In this document: positions 43,588 through 54,898 of the stretch, in pieces
Numbering within the stretch: the stretch's first letter is position 1
Layout of the letters: each line of letters begins with the position of its first letter
Assembly (NCBI GenBank): GCA_015680685.1
Contig: MNCI01028947.1
Coordinates: 337,962 to 401,961, forward strand
DNA: 64,000 nt
Direction of reading: 5' to 3'
Source of the DNA: Gnetum montanum
Taxonomy: Eukaryota > Streptophyta > Gnetopsida > Gnetales > Gnetaceae
Translations under genes and position numbers: made by a program
Notes under the pieces: generated by a model
Databases searched by the model: none
The model's input: only the letters and a program-made list of their open reading frames with translations
Told to the model about the DNA's origin: nothing

Positions 43588-46511
43588 CTATGTAAATATG
43601 TTGAGTAGATCTCGTTCTTTACTGGCTTGTTTGTCCCCCCTGTCTTCTTCCATTCGCCCCAAGAGATGGATCTCTCGGGGTGGAACAACATCGGTTGGAG
43701 GGTTGCTCTTTTTCTTGCCAAGGGTGGGTGGCTGTGTTTCTGCACCCTCATCTTGCCCAGGAGATGCAGACAAAGGTACAGAGGCCAAAGGCTTGGGCCT
43801 AGCGAAGCCTAGCGTAAGGTGATTTTTTGCAGCATTACTAGATGCCTCCCCTTCCTTTTGTTTATTAGATGATAGTTGGTGATTTGTGTTAGAGGCTTGC
43901 CCCTGCGTAAAAGGGGCAGCTGGCGATTTTGGCACCTTGAGAATGAAAGGCGCCTTAGGTGTGGGCGTGGACATGGCCGCAGCTTTACTATTACTGGGAG
44001 GTTGAGTCAAAACTAAAGAAGGTGCCTGAATGATGAAGGGTGGCCTTGAGGCACCACCAGCTACCGGTGAAAAGCTTGTCCCCCTTGGTGAGTTGGTAGG
44101 TACACGCAAAACAAAAGGTTGTTTGGGTAGTACCTTCCTCTCACTATCTGTACTCACCACGTTGATCGTGTAGGGTGCGTTATTTGCATTTAATAGATCC
44201 TGGTACACGTGCAACGCCTGGTTTTCCAGATGCATTGGACTACTTCCGTCTAGTTTCAAATGACCATCGTCGATCATGCATTGAATGTTGTCTTTCAACG
44301 CCCAGCAGTAATCTGTGTCGTGACCACACAACTGGTGGTAGTCACAGAAATGGTCCAGCTTGAAAGACCTCGGAACTGGTGCTTCGTCAGGTAGGGCTAA
44401 AGAAGGATTCTTCAACAGTTCACAATGACGCCTATGACGCTTCAGAGCTTCCTCAAATACCTTCTTAGGCTGAATGTATCCTGCCCCTAATAGTTGCTTC
44501 AACAGTTCTAAATGTTTGACAGGAAGGGCTGCATACTTTGAGCGATCTTTACGCTCAAAGTTTGGTTTTGGCTAGGGGGCTTTTCAATGGCAGATGTGTC
44601 TTGGCTGGTGCTGCTCGCACTAGCCGTGGTCTCGGGTGATGCCATAGGTGCCTTCTTTTTTTTGTTCTTAGCACCCTCAGCTAACGTAGCTACTGTCGTC
44701 GTTGTTGTTTTACCTTTATCCTTACCCTTGTTGTTAGCGTTTTTATAGGCGACATACGCTGGGTCTTTGCTAGCCTCCGCGGCATCTTGGATGCTTTTAG
44801 TCTGAGTGAAGGCCTGATGTAAGGAGTTGGGGGAAAGATAATACAGTTTAGACTTGATAAAATCATTAACTACTCCTTTGAATATGGCCAGCAAATGGGC
44901 CTCCGTGATTAGCTCATGGATTTTGTTCAAAGTAGCACTCCATCGCTGTATGAACTTTTGGACTAGTTCGAGCAGCTCCTATTTCACTCCCATGAGTTGA
45001 TCTAATGTGACCTCTAGCTTTAGGTTGTATTTAAAGTGAGTCAAGAATTGTGTCAGGAGCTCTTCCAAGGTCGAGATGGAAGAGCAAGGGAGGGCTCGAT
45101 ACCAATCCAAGGCTTTCCTTGCCAGAGACATCACAAAGATACGGATGATTATGTGAGGCCACTACTGTAACAACAAAGATTCGGATCTGAAGGTGACCAG
45201 GTGAGCATTGGAATCCCCCTCCCCATTTTATTTAGTGAAATAGGGTAAGGAAATCCCGGGAGGCAATGATAGCATGGGGACTGTTGGACTAATAGGATCA
45301 TCTCGATAGAAATCCATAATCTGTATAGTGTCTGAGCCAGCAGCCTTAAGGCATCTAACCTCCTCGGTGAGGGTTTGAATAAGTAAGAATGCTTAATCTA
45401 AGCCTGTAGATGAAGATTCTTGAGCAGGGGGAGCAGGGGGTTGAACCGAAAGAGCAGTGCTAGGGAGTGGAAATGGAGGAATGGCTTGACTGGTAGGTGG
45501 TGCAGCAGGGATCCCTATGGACGAAGCTACCTACGAAGACCACCATCCACCAAGTCGAGCAGAGAGATTAGCCACTGCCGGCTATGCGGGATAGGGATAG
45601 GGATATTGTGGGATCATCTACGGAATATGTGTTATGGGTGCAGCCAAGGGTTGCACACCATATACCGCAGACTGGTTATGTTGTGCCGCGAGGATGATCC
45701 ACTGACTCATGGTGGGCTGTTGGACGAATGTCTGTGGTTGAACGATGGTTGTGATCTGTTGGTTTAGAGGGGGCGGCAGCGATAAATTCTACACTGGGCG
45801 AGTTGTAGATATGGTTTGGGGTTGGATCTGAAGGATGAAATAAGGTGCGGTGGATGCAGGAACCACCGACGGAATGCTGATTACTTGTGGCAATGAAACC
45901 GCCCCCATGTTATTTTGGGGTATTTGCACTTGCAGCCCTAGCGGATGCGTAGTGGCTTGAGGAATGACAGGAATGTGAGCTTGTGTGGTCATGACAGAAT
46001 TAAGAGGGGAAGCTTCTCCATTAAGAGGGAATAAGGGATTTATGTAGGTATGGGGGCTCAGAGTATGGTACGAATGTTCAGACTAGGCTGAAAATTCGTC
46101 ATCTTCTTCCTCCCCGTTCTGGGGTTCCTGCATAGCCCGGGTAGCCTAACTCTTAGCCATGACCACTTGTGTTATGATTTCGTGGTAATGCTCTGTCAAG
46201 GGAATGATGTCGTAAGCGGTAGGTGTAAAATCCTAACCCCCTCAGTGGATCATCTCAAAATTTTGTTTCGCCTCGATTTCGGCTCGGCTAAGGGCAAGCT
46301 TTGCCTGGATCTTAAAGCAGATGAAGTTATATTCCTCAGGGGTTATGACGGTAAATACAGGATCTTTGCCCTGCAGTCTCAACGACCGACGTGACGATCC
46401 CTGAGGTCCTATAACACCGAAAGTTGGTCCAGTGGCAGCGATGGGATTCAAAGATGTGGCACCCGAGTTAGTTGTGATCATTGCGGCTATGGTTGTGTAT
46501 GCAGAATCCAT
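43588..46511 (-). pseudogene. Nested gag (Tat type)
   Basis: Start MDSAYTTIAAMITTNSGA at 46511, then SSRRSLRLQG, a Pro/Gln/Thr-rich spacer (about 46000-45400) and the capsid core (about 45200-44880; INKIHELITEAHLLAIFKGV-like). After a lysine/threonine-rich part, a single frame change near 44565 leads to LLKQLLGAGYIQPKKVF. The zinc-binding-like FCDYHQLCGHDTDYCWALK (44360-44300) is intact, with C..H...GH.T..C spacing. The C-terminal linker is Pro/Ser-rich (RPPFIIQAPS, APFILKVPKSP) and ends REIHLLGRMEEDRG, LLNIFT and TAG (43588-43590). The 304-residue open part 44502-43588 is among the longest in the window. Confidence 0.82.
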
Positions 46512-46761
46512 TGGTCAAGTAGATTAACAGTAATAAATGACTGGATCTAAAAGGCAATGGACAAGCAAGATCGTGATTAGGCTTTCTACCCTATAGGATT
46601 CCAAAGGAATCGTTACTGTGACCGATCTACACTACATGCTTTTTGTAAACTTCCTGAGAGGTATTACGTTTACGTTTTAGCAACGCGGGTACAGATCGCT
46701 TACAGGGTTACCCGTAAAAATACGAATCAGAGGTTCATGCCCTCCTTCTAGCGTAGAAAAC
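46512..46761 (-). other. Nested 5' leader with conserved hairpin
   Basis: Right after the LTR (minus) comes GTTTTCTACGCTAGAAGG. Closer to gag is the palindrome GATTCCTTTGGAATC (46597-46611), identical to one in the outer leader. A GTAGATCGGTC phrase (46618-46632 region) is also shared. Confidence 0.65.
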
Positions 46762-48357
46762 TGTAACGATGGAAAATGTTAGTAGCTGGAATACCAAACA
46801 AAATCTGTGTACACAGTCTTAACCACGGATCCGTGCGAGGGCTGTGTTGGAGAAAACGAACCCGTAGTGCCCTGAATGGTCTTGTCGATCAGATAGGGAC
46901 TTACTAAATCAGTAAATCAATGAATATTATAGGCGTTTCGTGGAATGATCTGATTCGATAAATTGTGAAAGGAGAAGAAAACAATGTAAATAGATTGTTA
47001 ACGCGACAAAGGGAATCGGATCTAAGAGAAGTGCGTGATTTCAAGATCTATACTTTGACCCGAAAGGCACAAGTATTTTGTATACAAAGTTACAATGGGA
47101 AGACCCCGATTATCTTGTGCAGAACATACACAAAATAATAAAGAAACTGTTTAACAAGGAGTGCAGAATGGAGCTCGGTCTACCTTATAAGCCAAAGACG
47201 GAGTGCAAGGAAGGTCAAGCTCAGACACCTATCAACCAATTGTGTCTGGCCAATAGAGCTTGCCAACCGCACCAGATGATCTCATGATCTCTGATCTATC
47301 TTCTTCACTTTGGATAGTCTCTACTCAAAACTGCCAAGGATCATTGATGGGAGAACTGTATTTCCGCCAAAGGGTATGATCGCTCCTGCTGCCAAATGCT
47401 CTAAAAAAAATGTCTCTTACTTCTGCTCAAGGATGATAACTGCCAAAAGTTGAAGATGCTAACTGCTGCTCTTCTTCCAAGAAAAATCCAGAAGTCCTCT
47501 TGAAAATTCCTCCTTTCTTCACCAACTGAGGTATTTATAATATGCAGAAAAGGCACGGCGTTGATGACATGTGTCTCGAATTTTCTGAATACCGTTCACT
47601 TGACGAACTGGCTATGTCACGTCACATGGCAACATACGCTATCAAAACTTTGGTGAAGCTACTTCATGATTATGCACAAATATGCTTATCAACGTATTAC
47701 GCGTATGGATAGCAAATGCGTAACTACTTTAGCCGGCTTTACGCTGTATTTCACTTGTTTACGCTATGTCACGTGGTAGAGCATAACAAAGCATGGAAAT
47801 AGTAAGTCAGGCTATTTTCTGCTCCTTTATGTAGCAAAGCATAGTGAAGCGTAAAACATGATCAACCCAGCGATAAATTACGCTGACGTACACTGCATAG
47901 CATAACGAGCGTAAGGTGATCAATCTGCAAAAGAAAGGGGCCGATCTGTCGCACTTCCCTCGGACTTTCCCTTTGACCTTTTTGAAGCTCATTACGCTGC
48001 CTTGCGTAACAGAGCGTAAACCTGACCCTGGATAAAAGACTTAGCAGGATATGCAAGAACTCGCATATTACGCTGTTCAGGCCTTAAACTTCATCAAATC
48101 TGCTAAAGTAAGTCACCTTCTGATGTCAGACTATGTTAAGCAGAATTACACTAAGTGTCATTATGCTATGTTGCGTAATGTAGCGTAAAAACAGAAAACA
48201 TAGTAAAGATTGGAATTTGTAAGGAAGTTGGAGACTTGATGCCGAGCACCGTTTCGCCTTACTTTGCCTTGTTCTACCTTCCAGAATTCTGTCACGAACT
48301 TTTGCCTGAATCGTGAATCTTCACCTGAGGCCGATTTACAATTTTCACGGTGCTTCA
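46762..48357 (-). mobile_element. 5' LTR of nested element
   Basis: 1596 bp, starting TGAAGCACCGTG on minus and ending CGTTACA. The TATA box on minus is at 47532-47539. It carries the same TTACGC/GCGTAA palindromes as the other LTR. Confidence 0.92.
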
Positions 48358-48960
48358 ACCCCTATTCATCATAATTCGTGTTTGTCAACACAGGATCCAA
48401 AGGGTACATGTTGATGATTGGACTGCCATGAATGTCATCCCCTTCCCTATTGTGGACAATTTGGGTTTGGTCGACCAGATCAGATCCACAATAACATCAT
48501 GCTTGAAGTCATTCAATGGGGCATGGGTTGTGGTGAAGGGCACGGTCCATATAGACTTTGTGGCAAAGGACCAGTTCCCCATGAACGCAACATTCATCAT
48601 GGTTGAAGAGATGCCTAGGTTTAACCTGATCTTGGGGAGGTCATGGTTAGCACAACTTAAGGTTATCTCTTTGCCCATTCATCAAGAGATCCACCTACCA
48701 TATGCAGGCAAGGAGGTGGTAATCCATGGAGACGAGGCAATGACACAAGCTATGAATAACATAGATATGGAACAGGGCTTAGAGGTCATAACCTCTTAGA
48801 ATGAAGCACTTGTTGCAGCACAGACTAACCATCCAGCAAAAGAATCAGCTCAACAAGCCGATTCGCAAAATGAAAATGTGTGGGCTAAGTTGCCCTTCCA
48901 AGTAGAGGGCAATGATATAGACGAAGGCCTTGGCAAGGCACCTTAGCCTTATGCCTTGCC
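48358..48960 (+). pseudogene. Outer protease, C-terminal part, after nested insertion
   Basis: Begins with the second ACCCC. The frame continues with RVHVDDWTAMNVIPFPIVD, where the active-site DDGA seen in the inner copy reads DDWT, so it is dead. Then KDQFPMNATFIMVEEMP, FNLILGRSWLAQLKVI and EVVIHGDEAM, ending ITS at a stop (48797-48799). A further WAKLPFQ phrase lies near 48881. The match to the inner protease across the junction proves that 30842 and 48358 were once adjacent. Confidence 0.88.
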
Positions 48961-49129
48961 CAACCCATGATGGGTCAAGAAGCAGCTACGTATAGCGTAG
49001 CAACCCCATTGCTTTGCACCCACTCACCATCCTTTGTACATTTACCACCTTTTTGTTTTGCCCCCATCCATCTACGTTAGTTACTATTTAGCCTTCTTTT
49101 AAATAATTAGAGTATCATCCCTTTAACAT

Positions 49130-49400
49130 GCGACGGCCCGAAATGGCCTAAAACTATGCTCACGATGGCCCAAAATGGCCTAAAACTATGCTTTGATATC
49201 TCGTCCTAAAATGGCCTAAAACTATGCTCCCCATGGCTTGAAAAGGCCTAAAACTACGTTATGCTATGGCCCAAAATGGCCTAAAACTACATTATGCTAT
49301 GGCCCAAAATGGCCTAAAACTAGTGAATGCCCATAATGGCCTAAAACTAGTTTAGGGGCTCAAAATGGCCTAAAACTAGTAGGGGCCCAAAATGGCTTAA
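49130..49400 (+). repeat. Minisatellite between protease and antisense gene (outer)
   Basis: About nine copies of a 24-40 bp unit close to GGCCCAAAATGGCCTAAAAC followed by TATG. The core NGGCCTNAAACTA is related to the arrays at 42360, 54415 and 58365. Confidence 0.85.
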
Positions 49401-49693
49401 AAATAAAACATTAAAAATGAAAATTTCACATGCAATTCATCATGTAGACAATGCATAAGTTAGCGTAGAATCAATTTCTATTTTTGAAATTCCTCTTTTC
49501 ATTCAAAACTTTTGTCTTTTAAATAATATTTGCAAAAGTTTTACAAAATCCAAATAAATCCATGCTATCATGGGTTCCCCACATCCGCATCTTCTTCTTC
49601 ACTATCATTTGCTTTTGCATCACCTTCCTATGCATTGTCCTCTACCGCCCTTTCATTCCTACCCTTTGCAGGCCTTACACCCTCATCTAGAAC

Positions 49694-49781
49694 CTACATA
49701 GTAGAAATGAAGTAGTTAGTTAGGGCAACATACTCAAGCTACAATAGAGTACAAGCACTAACACAATAGAAAGTGACTGAC
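49694..49781 (-). other. Predicted last intron of antisense gene (outer)
   Basis: On minus CATCTTAG/GTCAGT to CTACTATGTAG, 88 bp, before the acidic tail. Same position as the nested intron 41862-41937. Confidence 0.65.
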
Positions 49782-52492
49782 CTAAGATGGCCCTGTGTTT
49801 ATCTTGAAAGGTATCAGATCTAAACCAAGTCTGAGGTGGTGCCAGACCTCCTCTTCCTTGATATGTGCCCAATGCCTAATGCTAGGTTCAGTGTTTGCAG
49901 TAGCTTTCTCCTTTTCAATGACCATCCATCTTGGTGGTCCCAGAGAAAAGGAGGTGGTAGCGGTTTCACCTGTGGGAAGGTCCACTTCCCATTCAGGAGA
50001 TTCCGTGATCTTTACCTGCTGCATGAACTTGTTGTAGGCCTCAGAAGCACGAATGACATCTACAAATTCCTTATAGGTAAATGCTTCCACAGAAGCATCC
50101 CTGTATAGTTTACGATAGGTGGCACGTTCCAGTTTATACATGTGTTTATGGTTTTTCTGGGACTACCCCCATTCATAAACCCTTTTGATGTAATCTTTCC
50201 AATCCTGACTCTTCTAGGCCAGAAAGTCCATTTGCATTCATTGTTCTATGATTTATCAGGTGGCTTCATTGTTCAGTCACACGACTGTCCAATACCTAGC
50301 ATAATCTATCACAGCCGTGTACCAATTTTTATCATTAGTATCATAGGCTATGGGGAATTCATTCCTCGATTTGAGGTCTTTCACCTCGGCACTTAGGCCG
50401 GCCTTCTCTTCCTCAACCTTTTGGACCTGTTTCCATAGATCTTTGTTGATGTGCCTACACTCCCACAAGGAGCGTGCCGAATGCAAAGCGCATTTGCTAG
50501 CCTCATCGTATGCGTGATGAGGCACCTTAGCCACTTCAGGTAGGAATGTAGGCACGACATCAACTTTTAAAGCCTGTGATGGGTCCCATTTGAGTTGAGA
50601 GGCTATCAGAACATAAAGATCACATCAGTCACATTAGCATAGCAAGGTTAGAAAGTTCAAGAACTCTACCATAGAAACATGAAATCACCTAGCACAACTA
50701 CTTACCCACTTCAGGATCGATTTGCTGGAGACGACCGATCATGTCGTCGACGACTGCTTGCATGAATGTAAACTTGTTAGGGGTCTTAGCCCATGGTTCC
50801 AAATGAGTCAGAGGGGGTCTTGCAGCATCAACATTGGTGTATGTCATGCAATTAAACATGTCAGCAATGATCAAGGTGAACTATGATGTGACTGTGGGTA
50901 AAGCGACTCACCAATGTCTAATTGCAGTTCCCCTCGTTTCTGAATTGAAACAACGGTAGCACCTTTAGCATTTCTTTGCTCCCCCAATGCTGAACCGCCT
51001 TTAGCAAGGGGATCTCTAGCAGAAGTCCGTTCCAAGTTGATGCAGATTTCTTTCTTATTTGCTGGTGCCTTTCCTTTTGAGGCACCAGCATTCTTTCCAT
51101 CAACAGGAGACTCTTCTTCATCTCCAAAAATATCCTCCTCACCAATAGGAGGATTTTGCCTAATAACAAGAGCCCCTTCCTTGTTGATAGGAGGTCTTTC
51201 TCCCTTGACCGAGGCCCTTTCCTCTGAGATTAGGGCCTTCACGTCTTTATATGTTGCCCTCATCTTGGGGGATGATACCTCTTTGTCATCTTCTTATTCT
51301 TCCTCTTCTTCCAAAAAACATATTTGCATTAGCTCAAAAATAGGTTAGCTTAAGGTAGGTGCTACACTACACTACGCCGTTTAGCGTAGTAGGCATTAGC
51401 AAAATAGGGGAAGAAATAAGCATAAACAAATGTGTTTACCAATGGGGGGTTGCATCCTTTGTAGTTTAAACTGCAGTCTATGCCCCTCATCTTCTTCCAT
51501 GCGGAGGGTTTCCTTAGCTGAAGGAGGCCTCTTTTGCCACAACTTAGTGGCCACTATTTTGGCAATGAGACGTTTCCCCTGTGATACACTACCAGCAGTA
51601 GCAGGGGGTGCCTCTCCTATGCTATCTTGACCACGAAAGTTATGGGCCACCCAATCCTTAGTCATCACAGAGAATGACTCCCTAATTGCTTCTAGAGGAT
51701 CTTGGGTTGGGGTGGTCTGGAAGATTTGGTAAATCCATGGTTTGGAAATATGGTTGCGATTCCACATTACTCAAGCCCCATTCTCGTGGACTACCAAAAA
51801 CTCCGAAAAATGCCACAAACAAGCTATGTAAAAGGCATAATGCACATTGAAACAAGAATCCTGCTTCTTATGGAGCCTCATGATTTCAGCCTGCAAGCCT
51901 TTGCACAAAGACTTGGCCCAGTTGTAGTGAGCCCCTTCTTCCATGATCTCATGCATTACCCAAGCTTTCTCAATCCCAAGGATGTTCCCTTGGGAAAGTA
52001 GCTGGGGGAAAGCACGAGCATGGAAGATGAGATAAACTTCTTTGGCCAGTATCGCTTTGACCTTCTCCATAGGGATCCCCTTTCGCTCTTTGGCAACCCC
52101 TATCCACTCCTCGATGTTTTCCTTTTGAAGGTTTAGCTCCTTTTTGATCTTTGACCCTATGAGGATGCCATCAGTAGGGACACCAAAAAGATCCATGAAT
52201 AGCTGGTCATTGACTTCAATGACCACTCGCACACCATGTATGCATGTGCAGAAGTAGTCTGCCTTGTCGAAGAAGGAGTCTGCTAGGCTAAGCATCTCAA
52301 CAACAGGGATGCTTGGATTTGGAGCTAAGAATAGATTCATGAACCCAACACCTTGCAGATTCCTGACCAGGGAATCCGAGGGCTCGCCGTATATCCAACG
52401 TTGGCTCGCATCTACTTCTTTGTACTTGAAGTAGATGTTTGCCTCCTAGCTCCTGGTAGTTATCACCATCACCTCCTGATATTTCTTTATTC

Positions 52493-52589
52493 CTATAGTA
52501 GTTTACACAGAAGCAGTTAGCATAAAAACACAAAAAATAGAAAAAATAGCAAAGACACTTGAGCATGCAGTAACTACTGTTTAGCTTAC
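52493..52589 (-). other. Predicted intron of antisense gene (outer)
   Basis: On minus AAGCCTG/GTAAGC to AACTACTATAG, 97 bp, phase 1. It keeps the frame from PFPLLYKP to KKYQEVMVITTRS and corresponds to nested intron 39349-39443. Confidence 0.75.
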
Positions 52590-54211
52590 CAGGCTTATAC
52601 AACAATGGGAATGGCAGAAGGGTGACCAAGACATCATCAATTGTGATCAGTTTGAAGGATGTCCATCCCTCATCCAACCAATCAAACTTCTTGCATCTAT
52701 TGTAGAGGTTCGTATATTGGTCTAGGTAGGTGTGGTACTCACCCCTGCATTGACATATCACACCTGCACATATATTCTTAGTAGAAGAGAATTCTCGTAG
52801 GGCCATTTGTGCTATGGTCAAGGCATCCCCATCACCATGAAGCCGTTTTTTGTTGATATAAAACTTGGTAACAAGAACACGTCATTAACACTTGGCTAGC
52901 ATAGCAAATGTTGCATATCATAGTAGAAAGTGGCTACAAAACTCACTACTAGCATAGTTAATGGTTCCTAGTGGGTTTTGGAAGCACGTTTCCATATGAC
53001 GTGCAACAAACAATGTGTTGTAATGATGGTAGCACTTGTACTCAGACATCTCCCAGATCCAAGCCAAACACCTTAAATTTTTGTGGCACTAACTGGATCC
53101 TTCTTCCTACCTGCTATTGATTGCCCCATCCATCAGGTACCTTAGAATACCCCGGTTTGCCCCAAGCAACAGGGTTTCTATCATAGCGGCTACTACCTCC
53201 TTCGATAGGTGTGACCAAATGATCACACTGAAGTGTTGGAGGAGGAATTGTAGGAACTCCTATTCTCTTTCCCTGAACCAAACCCTTTGATCCCCCACAC
53301 ATGTGTGGGGAGGAGGAACATGAGTCACTGGTTTGTTCACGCAGCATAGGACCCCTACAATTTCTAGGACAATTAGTATTGGCCTTAGTGCTACCTTGCA
53401 CAACACAATAACAAGTGTTAGCATCATGTCTGAGTGTGATACACACATAGCATAGCAAGAATTAGCATTTTAGCAAATAACATAGCAGCAATCCTCTTCT
53501 TGCATATAGCATAGCAAAAACATGAAAGTAATAGCGTAGCAAAAATAGCCTAGTGTAGCAACAAAGCGATTAACCTTGACAAAGCGATTGGCACTACACC
53601 CTGCCAAAACACGTGTCATGCTATCACATCATGCATGGCCAAACCCTCCTGAGGGTCCTGCGCTATGTCATTTGAAAGCCAAGTAGCTTAAACCATCCAA
53701 GCCTCTACAGTAATGACAACCGTAGTGATGGCAGTTTAAATGCCCTTGCATGCAACTTTAGCATAGTGTTTGTGCATCCGACGTGGCCAAAATGGCAACA
53801 ACGACGATGTAAAGGCCACAACAACAACAATGCAATGACAGAAAACATAGACAACTAAATCTAAATTGTAGAAAATGAAAGCAAGAAATATAAAAACAAA
53901 AATAGAAGCATGAGGAAATAGAAGAAGCATAGCAGCCTACTGGGTTAATGGTGTCTCCTCTTGCACCGTGATGCGTGCTTATGTTACAAGACCTGGGGTT
54001 TCCTTTACCTCATCGACCTTAGCAAGTGCTAAGTGTGTGTGTTCTTTCTTGGGATCCATCATCCTATTTGTTTACTCTTTCTTGTTGCTATGTCAAAATC
54101 CCCTTGCTTTCTATTGACACAATCGCTTTGCCCTCTGAAATTGCTCTGTGCTTCGAATATGAGCTCTGCGCTGTTACAGTGAAAATAACGAGCTTACCAA
54201 AGGTTAAACCC

Positions 54212-54219
54212 TATTTATA
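54212..54219 (-). promoter_or_regulatory. TATA box of the antisense gene (outer)
   Basis: On minus GGTATAAATAGGG, 150 bases before the proposed ATG at 54062. It faces away from pol. It gives the accessory gene its own promoter, independent of the LTR. Confidence 0.65.
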
Positions 54220-54414
54220 CCAATAATGGTAAAAAGGAAAAACTTTCCATTCTCTCTCTCTGTTTAATGTGGGGTATGCCATGCAGTGCAGCATGCTCGC
54301 CACGACATCGTAACACTATTGGCATTAAAACAGGCAAGTCTGGGCGAAAGATCTTGGCACACTTGAAGCTAACTGTTTGCTTTCCCAAAAATAAAAAATA
54401 TACATATATTCAAT

Positions 54415-54770
54415 TTCAGTGGTCCAAAAAGTCCTTAAACTAGCAATCTCAGTGTAGTTATAACTCTAGTGGTCCGAAAAGACCTTAAACTAGCACTACT
54501 AACGTAGAGTTTCGCTCTAGTTAGCGGTTCGAAAAGACCTTAAATTACCAATTTTGACCTTCTATGCATTCGTAATCTACAATAACATTAAACTAGAAGT
54601 TTTACATTTTCACATTGGAGGTTTTGCATTTTTTAGTAGTTTACATTTTTGCATTGGCAATTTTACATTTCTTTTAGTAGTCTCACATTTTCACATCGAT
54701 AGTTTGCATTTTTTAGCAGTTTCGCATTTTTACGCCTTAGCAGTCTTCCATGACCTTAAATTGGAAAATT
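54415..54770 (+). repeat. Minisatellite between antisense promoter and RT (outer)
   Basis: Three copies of TGGTCCGAAAAGACCTTAAA (54419, 54470 and 54525 areas). These are followed by a second array built on TTTGCATTTTTTAGTAGTTT (about 54595-54745). The first shares the GACCTTAAACTAGCA core with the post-integrase array. Confidence 0.75.
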
Positions 54771-54898
54771 TTTAATCTTTATATCATACTTTTCTAGTTA
54801 CATCTCATTGTTGTTTTGCAAATTTTCACTACACATGATTACTACCAACATGTGCCTCTTAACTAGACTTTGATCTCATTTTGGCAAGTTTGAGAAGA

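Larger units (their letters stand above)
30843..48357 (-). mobile_element. Nested complete Tat-lineage LTR retrotransposon, 17.5 kb
   Basis: Direct LTRs at 30843-32454 and 46762-48357, TG...CA ends, and the perfect duplication ACCCC on both sides. Its genes read on minus, opposite to the host element. From right to left: 5' LTR, leader, gag, protease, an antisense gene on plus (38150-42171), RT, two RNase H domains, integrase, minisatellite, polypurine tract, 3' LTR. LTRs differ at about 22 of 265 positions at the start (about 8%), fewer than in the host element. It shares polypurine tract, LTR start (TGAAACAC), leader hairpin and gene order with the host element, so the two are sister subfamilies. 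Confidence 0.93.
49568..54062 (-). pseudogene. Antisense multi-exon accessory gene of outer element
   Basis: Reads opposite to gag/pol. Exon 1 starts at 54062 (MMDPKKEHTHLALAKVDE, then ...TPLTQ) and matches the nested gene's exon 1. Later blocks match in order. About 53110-52945 has RCLAWIWEMSEYKCYHHYN and LFVARHMETCFQNPLG. 52850-52590 has HGDGDALTIAQMALREF and WLDEGWTSF. 52492-51440 has MNLFLAPNPSIPVVEML, FMDLFGVPTDG, MHEIMEEGAHYNW, FNVHYAFYIACLWHFSEFL and GQDSIG. Then a charged exon (51263-50871), a short exon near 50830-50700, and a coiled-coil part with WTVV and LGLDLIPFKINTGPS. The last exon is an acidic tail (49693-49568, NDSEEEDADVGNP). The 189-residue open part (52340-51771) is intact. 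Its conservation between two diverged elements argues for past selection. Some stops and lost splice sites remain. Function unknown. Confidence 0.75.

Noticed and set aside
45420-45767. 115-residue open frame on plus
   Set aside because: It is antisense to the gag spacer of the nested element, with no match to its outer counterpart.
47807-48358. Short open frames in the nested 5' LTR
   Set aside because: LTR sequence with palindromic repeats; not preserved between the two LTRs.
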